DNA from: Erpobdella octoculata
Taxonomy: Eukaryota > Annelida > Clitellata > Hirudinida > Erpobdellidae
Reading direction: 5' to 3'
DNA: 64,000 bases
Assembly: GCA_963978895.1 (NCBI GenBank)
Contig: OZ022241.1
Coordinates: 8,142,802-8,206,801 of the forward strand
Positions 58,601 to 64,000 of this stretch are shown here, in pieces. Made by a program: the position numbers and the translations under genes. Every line of letters starts with the position of its first letter. Within the stretch, counting starts at the first letter, position 1. The notes below the pieces were generated by a model. That model searched no databases, was not told the origin of the DNA, and saw only the letters and a program-made list of their open reading frames with translations.

Positions 58601-60650
58601 TTATATTAATAAATATTTCCAATCAAAGTTTTAAATTAAAATTCTAATAGAACACCCTTAGGAATGGACATCAATCAAAAGAACTTGATTAATTCACCTA
58701 ACCCGGTCAACTAAAAGCACACGAGAAACTGACCGATGTTAAGAATGCCCATAATAATTTGAGCTATGCCACAAATGAGAGCCAGCATGGTGGCCAACTG
58801 GGGGATCTGATGTGTAAATTCTGCAGTGAGTAGAGATAGGACAGCGGTTGGTCCCAGGTTGACATCGCGGGCCGTTCCGAACAGACAGTAGGCGAAGTAG
58901 CACATGAACGAAGTGTACAAGCCGTACTGTTTTTGTTCGTTAGTAAGAAACATTTAAAGTAATAAATAATTAAAATTAAATTTGTTTTCAGTCTATGCTG
59001 TAAATATTTAGATGTTATGTTAATATTTCACTTATGAATTATTTGTTATGTGTTGTTGTTATGTAAGCAAATACAAGTCTAAAACAAATTAATTTTTAAA
59101 CATAATAAATAAATAAATCTTTTATGATACAGACATTTTTTATTAATAATCTCACTTTTGTGAATTTAAATATCTAAAAATCATTAAAACAAAAATCTAA
59201 AATTATTCAAAAATTGAATTTAAAATATACCTGAGTAGGAAGCTCAGCAATCTTGGCATAAGCGAGAGATTGTGGAATGACAGTGAGACCAAGTGTCACA
59301 CCTGCGATTAAGTCACCTCTCAGATCTGCAATTCTTTGTGATATGAGAAAAATTAATCTATGTGATAAAAATCAAAATTTGCGATAAACACAAAATATGT
59401 GATGAAAAAATAAAATCTGTGATAAAAATAAAAATCTGTGATAAAAATAAAAATCTGTGATAAAAATAAAAATCTGTGATAAAAATTAACCACTTGTGAT
59501 GAAAAACTAAACTTGTGATGAGAAATAAAATCTCTGCAAATAGAAAAAATCTGTGTGAAAACATATATGTAATAAAAAAATAAAAATAACTACAATTTAA
59601 TCAAACTGTTAAAAAATAGACCTTTGTGACAACAAAATAAATCTTTTTGACAAAAAGCGAATCCTTGTGACAAAAAATAAATCTTTGTGATGAAAAAATG
59701 AATCTTTGTAATAGCAAAATGAATATTTATGTTAAAAAAATAAATCTTTGTCACAAAAAATAAATCTTTTTAATAACAAAATTATTGCTTGCAATAAAAA
59801 TTTACATTTTTGTGATAAAATTAAGCATCAGTAATAAAAAAAATTGAATGGATAAAATACGAAATGACTCTAGAAAAAAAACTGAAATTTTGCATTGAAA
59901 AACATGTGTAACATTTCCAAATAATCATCAAATATTGTTGACAGACCTGTAACGCGGCAGCCACTTCAAGATAGGAAGTCTCTTCTTGACCACTTCAACA
60001 TTGCAACATTTTTCCAGGCATCCTTTGCAACTGATGTCACCGCACTCCTTGCAAATCCATGCAACGACTTCTTCCATGTGATGCACAGGTCTGAAAGCTA
60101 TAAAAAAATTCAACAATTTCTTTACAAAATTGAAATTACTGATAAAAAGTATCTTCTAACCCATGGAATTTAAAAAATGTTTTGAACCTCACAGAAGATT
60201 TAAATAACAACTAAGACATCCAAAACAGATCAATGATTCAGCGACACTTAACGTGAATGTGAAGTAAATGTTCTTAAGCTTTTCTAGCAACACAGCAACA
60301 AAACATCTGCTTTACTTTATAAAACAGGAAGTTAAAACAAGATGACAGGTGGTTATTTTTATAAACAAACAGAAAATAACTACACTTTAAATAAATGATA
60401 ATGCGCCACAGTGGAAGTAAACTAAGAGAGTAAATAAAAAAGATGCTGAATGTGTATGTAGAGGTATGGGAGGATGTGTGAACAGACATGTGTGACTGTG
60501 TGAGAGTGTGCAAATGTGTGTGTGAAAGAGTAAGTAAGTGCAACCTGAGCAGCATTTCTCATCTTTTGATTTGGTCAGTTTTGTATCCTTCTCCAGCGTC
60601 AGTTCATTTAACTGCATCTCAGCTGCTGGTCCATTCTTACCTTCTTTCAT
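50187..60650 (-). CDS. SLC26A11: SLC26A11-like anion (sulfate) transporter, multi-exon
   Basis: Exons: 59947-60090, 59231-59325, 58734-58926, 58448-58533, 56405-56488, 56156-56210, 56005-56068, 55280-55458, 55106-55178, 54809-54859, 53852-53912, 53711-53766, 53262-53402, 52995-53053, 52756-52827, 52441-52512, 50757-50812, 50613-50678, 50444-50543 and 50187-50371 (stop). Landmarks: [71 protein letters not shown], and a STAS domain from [18 protein letters not shown]. These match SLC26A11, a membrane anion exchanger. Unresolved: the start (a frame at 60545-60650 is possible), a probable micro-exon between exons 1 and 2, the phase at 56405/56210, and an exon between 52441 and 50812 (phase 0 to 1). 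Odd: a Cys-rich N-terminus ([17 protein letters not shown]) and an acidic D6 plus Lys/Glu-rich tail. Confidence 0.92.
51632..52289. mobile_element. 658-bp fold-back element with 9-bp target duplication
   Basis: The right arm, 52187-52289, is the inverse of two left segments: 51632-51672 (GTGTGAAGTTAGCCTCGAGG) and 51998-52062 (TTGCTTGCCCTGGGGCTGTG). The left arm is split by about 325 bp of other AT-rich sequence. CATTTAATA stands on both sides (51623-51631 and 52290-52298). The inner ~60-bp arms look perfectly paired around a 120-bp loop. No coding sequence. Long inverted termini and a 9-bp duplication suggest a MULE-type derivative (inference). It lies in the SLC26A11 intron whose missing exon I could not place. 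Confidence 0.8.
52530..52625. repeat. (TA)n microsatellite
   Basis: About 48 TA units in an SLC26A11-like intron, close to the exon at 52441-52512. Confidence 0.95.
54068..54545. repeat. 25-bp minisatellite, about 19 copies
   Basis: The unit is roughly GATGTATGTTACATTCAAGC plus AGTGT, with scattered substitutions, in the intron between exons 54809-54859 and 53852-53912. Confidence 0.9.
55855..55975 (+). mobile_element. tRNA-derived SINE-like fragment
   Basis: CGGCAGCTCAGTCGGTAAGA resembles a pol III A box and GGTACAATTCC a degenerate B box about 50 bp later, ahead of an A-rich tail. Intronic, degenerate. Confidence 0.45.
56541..56955 (+). mobile_element. Complete 415-bp non-autonomous Helitron-like element
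   Basis: It starts TCTATACATATAAAAATGAG after A and ends GGGTACCCCGCTAG before T, the exact A|TC...CTRR|T insertion rule. It contains the GATCGTAATGAAATTTTCAT box, a purine-rich minisatellite (56730-56900) and the terminal hairpin near CTGGGCAATGCCGGG. It lies in an SLC26A11-like intron. Confidence 0.88.
57325..57395 (+). other. tRNA-like (Ser/Leu type) remnant or SINE head
   Basis: GTGTTAAGGCGAGGTGCTTT resembles a Ser/Leu D-arm and TGGGTTCAAATCCCA is a perfect T-arm with B box. The acceptor stem partner for TCAGAACC is absent, so it is not a functional tRNA. Confidence 0.4.
59360..59850. repeat. Degenerate ~20-bp A-rich tandem repeat
   Basis: AAAATCTGTGATAAAAATA repeats exactly a few times (59406-59485) and then drifts. 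It fills the intron in which a micro-exon of the SLC26A11-like gene is expected. Confidence 0.75.
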
Positions 60651-62929
60651 TGTTAATCGGTCGATTTCTTAACCACTAGCTGCTCTGTTTCTTCGCACGA
60701 TTGGAATGTTTCTTTTAAAAGAAAATAAATTAAAAAGCTGTAGAATTAACAGGGAGAATAAACAAAAACATAAATTAAATTAAACTAAACTAATGTTTTA
60801 CAGATTTATGACAGCTGCATTGAAAAAATATTGAAAATAAGCCAGATGTTTAAAATTGTATCATAAAAAAAGAATTTTAAAAATTATATAATTGGAAATA
60901 AAACAATCTCCATATTCACACAAATATAATAATAAAATAAGTCCTTACATTGCAAAAAATTCCCGAGTGCAGAAAACTTGTAATTTTTCTACATAATTGA
61001 AAACAGAAAAACTCACAAAACTAGACAATATACATCATTTAAATATATATAAACCTCAATAGTATCAAAACACTTATCCACTACAGCTTAGAATTCTTAA
61101 CAAGAAATCGTTGATAAAAGCCTAGGCACTTGAACCATACGTATCCAATTCTCTTAAATTGTTCACAACTCTCAATTGTTCACAAAGAAAATAATTTATA
61201 CAGCATAGGCCTACTTGAATAGATGAATGAAATACAATTGTTAGTGCTCTTTGATTGTTACAAACCAAAGCCGACTAAAAAATCATTTCTGCATAAGAAT
61301 ACTCGTAATAAAGGTTTTAGTAGTCAGCACATTGAGCCCGACCGATATTTAATACCTTACTCAATTACCATATAAAATATACTGCTGCGGGGTTAAGTCC
61401 ATCCCACTCTCCTCTCAGCCTCTCATAAATCTTACAACAAAATAGTTTTTTTCTAGCATTTTTTATTATTTATATTGGAATGAACTGAAAATTGTTTTGG
61501 GAACTGAAATAAATAACATTCAAGCTTAAAGGGCCTGAGTGTAATATGCAGCACTTCATAGATTTATAGATGTATTGCATAAATTAATATAGAATATAGA
61601 ACAACCACTACAAGATACCAGTGCGCCATCTGAAAAGAATTTCCAATTTAAGTTGAATTTTTTTCATTGGAAAAAAGTTATGGCAACTGCATTACAAACA
61701 ACATTTTCCTATTAAAAATTTGAATTGTTAAAAAACATAAATCATGATACAAAAAACAAGCAGGACTAGAAGTTTACCGATAAATTTGTTCCATTTTCCG
61801 TCATTTCACTCGCGAGAGCCGTCAGTAATGATGAAAAAAGATCATCTCCCAAAAAATATTCATTTCGTCATCATTACCGTCACTGGAACAAGGCTGCGAC
61901 GCAAGAGAGCAGTGCCGTCACAGAAAACATATCATTATTAATTAATGACACATTTTGTACTAAAAAAAATAATTTGAGTTGTTATAATTTTTATTTGTGG
62001 CTACATTGATAACTTTTTACAGCGCCCCTAAGGCCGCTTAGCCTTGCATTAATGTGAAAGAAAGTGGAAAATTCCAAAGAAATTATCAAAGCTAGGTTAG
62101 CTGAGTTGGTAGATCGTTAGCCTCGAATGTGAGAGCTGAGAGCTTCACGGTTCGACTCCCACTCACTGCCTAGTAGCCCATGTCAACGGAAAATTTAGCG
62201 GGTAAAATCGTTCTCTCCGTGGGGCATGTAAAAGAACAGCGCCTTTGAACAAAGCGGAAAAGTGGCTCAATAAATTATCAAACATTTACAATTTACAAAG
62301 CCAAAGCCCTTTAATTTTAAGGGCGTGAGTTATAGTCATAGTTGTTATTACTACTGCGACAGGTTCTCATGCAACAACACAAGCTAATCCAATTTTATTC
62401 AACTTCAGCACAACCATTTTATTTAAATACGATCAATAAAATTTGTAGTTATTTCTAGTTTCAAGACAGGAGCTTAAAATTTAAATAATAAAACAAAACT
62501 CAAAAAGCACTACGGCGTAATTTGAAAAAAGACGCAAAAAAGTTATCTATATTTTCAACTTCTATATTTAGAAGTAGATACATTTTTTACACCACTTTCT
62601 CAAGGAATGTTTTTGTTTTCGAGGCTTACAATGTCGGAGCGTTTTTTGTAATTCTGACATTTTAGTTTTCTTTGGCGGCTAATTTCTGTTAGTTGTTCTT
62701 ATTTTCGTTATATATTTTGAAATAAGTAAACGAAGATTTTCCTATTTGCTTTTACTCAGTTCGGGCATTTAATTTTGCTAATCTTCATTCTTCAATCATG
62801 TGGTGTCTGTGTTGAATTACCGCGTCACATAATTCACTGTTTATTTCAGGAATTAAGTAAAATTACGAACCTGAAACACATTACTGTCATTACTGAGGAG
62901 TCAGTATGTTATATGTTTTAATTTCGCAG
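60651..62929. promoter_or_regulatory. Divergent intergenic region between SLC26A11-like and LMBR1-like genes
   Basis: The two genes point away from each other, so both promoters lie here or in unseen 5' exons. No exon was identified. Apart from a SINE at 62095-62290 the sequence is unremarkable. TATA-like and initiator motifs are too common in this AT-rich DNA to call. Confidence 0.4.
62095..62290 (+). mobile_element. tRNA-derived SINE
   Basis: TTAGCTGAGTTGGTAGATCG is a good A box, and CACGGTTCGACTCCCACTC holds a consensus B box (GGTTCGACTCC). They are followed by a tRNA-unrelated body with AACGGAAAATTTAGCGGGTA. The arrangement is the 5' head of a tRNA-derived SINE. Confidence 0.7.
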
Positions 62930-62974
62930 ATTATCGGGGAGCTACAAAATGCCACGCATTTGAATCCGAATCCG

Positions 62975-63919
62975 ATGGATTACTACGATGTGGAGGCTCA
63001 CGAACGTGTATTTCACAATCGAGTTAGAGACTTCGTCGTCGGCTTCTTATTATTCTTTTTGTTTACATCAATCTCTCATATCATTTTATGCGCATTTAAA
63101 AGAAAGCCAGAAAAAGACGAATACTCTGTTGCATACGAAGATGCCGTAGTGTGCAGACTTTCACTGGCAGCATGTACTTTCACTGTCACTACCTCTTTAG
63201 GGGCAATTCTTATTTTGCCCATGTCCATCTGTGCCAATGAAGCCGTGTTGTACTTTCCTAACAACTACTATCTTCAGTGGATTAATTCCTCTCTTATAGA
63301 TGGTCTATGGAATGGCGTTTTTTTGTCATCTAACTTGTGTTTGTTCGTTCTTATGCCCTTTGCATATTTCCTCGTGGAATCTGAAGGTCTTCCAGGTTCC
63401 AGAAGGGGAATCATGCCACGTGTATACGAAGCACTCTTGGTGTTGATCTTGTTCTGTCTAGTCCTGTGCGGGTTAGCGGGTGTCATGCTTGCATTAACGT
63501 CCGGTAGCAACAGCCAGTTCTTGTTTGAGGTATAGACATTTTTTTATTTATGTTATTCATTAGATATCCAGTGAATTGCTAAAATGATGTTCAAACTGAT
63601 TGTTAACACTGCAATTTATTTATATCCGATAATGCTTTTATATCGTTATAACAAAATTGATTTCTTTCAACAGATTTTTTTAGACATAAAAAACGTTTAC
63701 TTGTTGTACTTGTACTCGTGCGTATCATTCTTGGGAGTCGCAATGCTACTCGTCTGCACGCCTCTCGGATTCACTCGGCTGTTCTCACTGATCGGGGAGG
63801 CCATAAATGCACCTGATGAGCTGCAAGAAAAGTTCGATGGAGATCTGGAGAGAGCCATCATTGAAGAAGCGGCATGGGTTTTACGGCACCAATCGATCGT
63901 AACGAATAACGTCAATGGG
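62975..63919 (+). CDS. LMBR1: LMBR1/LMBR1L-family membrane protein, first exons
   Basis: Exon 1 begins after an AG at 62929. The likely start at 62975 gives MDYYDVEAHERVFHNRVRDF and the exon ends LFE before GTATAG at about 63530. Exon 2, after TTTCAACAG (63674), reads IFLDIKNVYLLYLYSCVSFL and GVAMLLVCTPLGFTRLFSLI, ending near NNVNG at a donor about 63917. The sequence matches the LMBR1 family of nine-helix membrane receptors. Five hydrophobic segments are visible (FVVGFLLFFLFTSISHIIL, the TVTTSLGAILILPM segment, LFVLMPFAYFLV, LLVLILFCLVLCGLAGVML, the LYSCVSFLGVAMLLV segment). The conserved LP-S-I-NE and NYY-QWIN-SLI-GLWN motifs are present (LPMSICANEAVL; LQWINSSLIDGLWNGVF). The in-frame upstream ATG at 62906 lies partly in intron-like sequence and is less likely. 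The gene runs off the window, and LMBR1 and LMBR1L cannot be told apart here. Confidence 0.9.
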
Positions 63920-64000
63920 TTTGTTTTTTAATTATTTTATTTATTAATTTAGTTATCTGTCAGGTGCCTTAAACTTGCAGTACAATTTAATTCATATTTT

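Noticed and set aside
60274..60555. Frames [11 protein letters not shown] and similar near the transporter 5' end
   Set aside because: Translations of a TGTG-rich low-complexity stretch; they do not splice in phase to the transporter exons.

Overview
The window looks like genomic DNA of an invertebrate animal. It is AT-rich and has spliced genes with short exons (50-190 bp), GT-AG introns, animal gene families (an SLC26A11-like transporter, an LMBR1-family membrane protein, a PHF2/PHF8-type PHD exon, a mitochondrial carrier) and TTAGGG-type telomere-like repeats. The phylum cannot be fixed from the sequence. The mix of hAT, P, MULE, Helitron, YqaJ/SWIM, Ty3 and CR1/Jockey-like elements would fit a lophotrochozoan or another non-insect invertebrate.

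Layout. 1-6318: satellite, then a composite DNA transposon holding a decayed SWIM/MULE-type gene and a P element whose target is a telomere-like repeat. 6391-6955: 3' piece of a LINE. 7247-13898: a hAT-type element (8-bp TSD) carrying two later insertions, a 4.25 kb MULE with an almost complete DDE/SWIM transposase and a 1.4 kb MITE. 14438-14535: orphan first coding exon of a PHD-finger demethylase. 16187-16717: Ty3 gag with a primer-binding site. 17346-24712: hAT elements inserted into older hAT and YqaJ/SWIM genes. 24712-33316: LINE and Ty3 pol remnants, a 2.9 kb hAT inserted in an integrase, and a 2,034-bp direct tandem duplication. 33488-38945: a Charlie-like hAT remnant, a triplicated exon, and a 5'-truncated LINE. 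39677-43605: a three-level nest (hAT, hAT, Helitron with a ~155-bp satellite). 44412-45105: decayed ORF of a widespread unknown family. 45654-46108: first two exons of a mitochondrial carrier. 46432-49590: a cluster of Helitron-like elements with a purine-rich minisatellite core.

50187-60650 (minus strand) is the best gene: an SLC26A11-like anion transporter. I could place 18 coding exons, nearly all in compatible phase. 62975 to the end (plus strand) begins an LMBR1/LMBR1L-type receptor that continues past the window. The host genes have no visible operon-like or pathway relation.

The main story is transposon archaeology: at least eight insertions have readable target-site duplications, so their order can be worked out. 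The less explained items are the exon triplication (35.1-35.9 kb), the Helitron family with variable minisatellite cores, the satellite-bearing Helitron, and the 658-bp fold-back element in an SLC26A11 intron. I saw no clearly new biochemical system.
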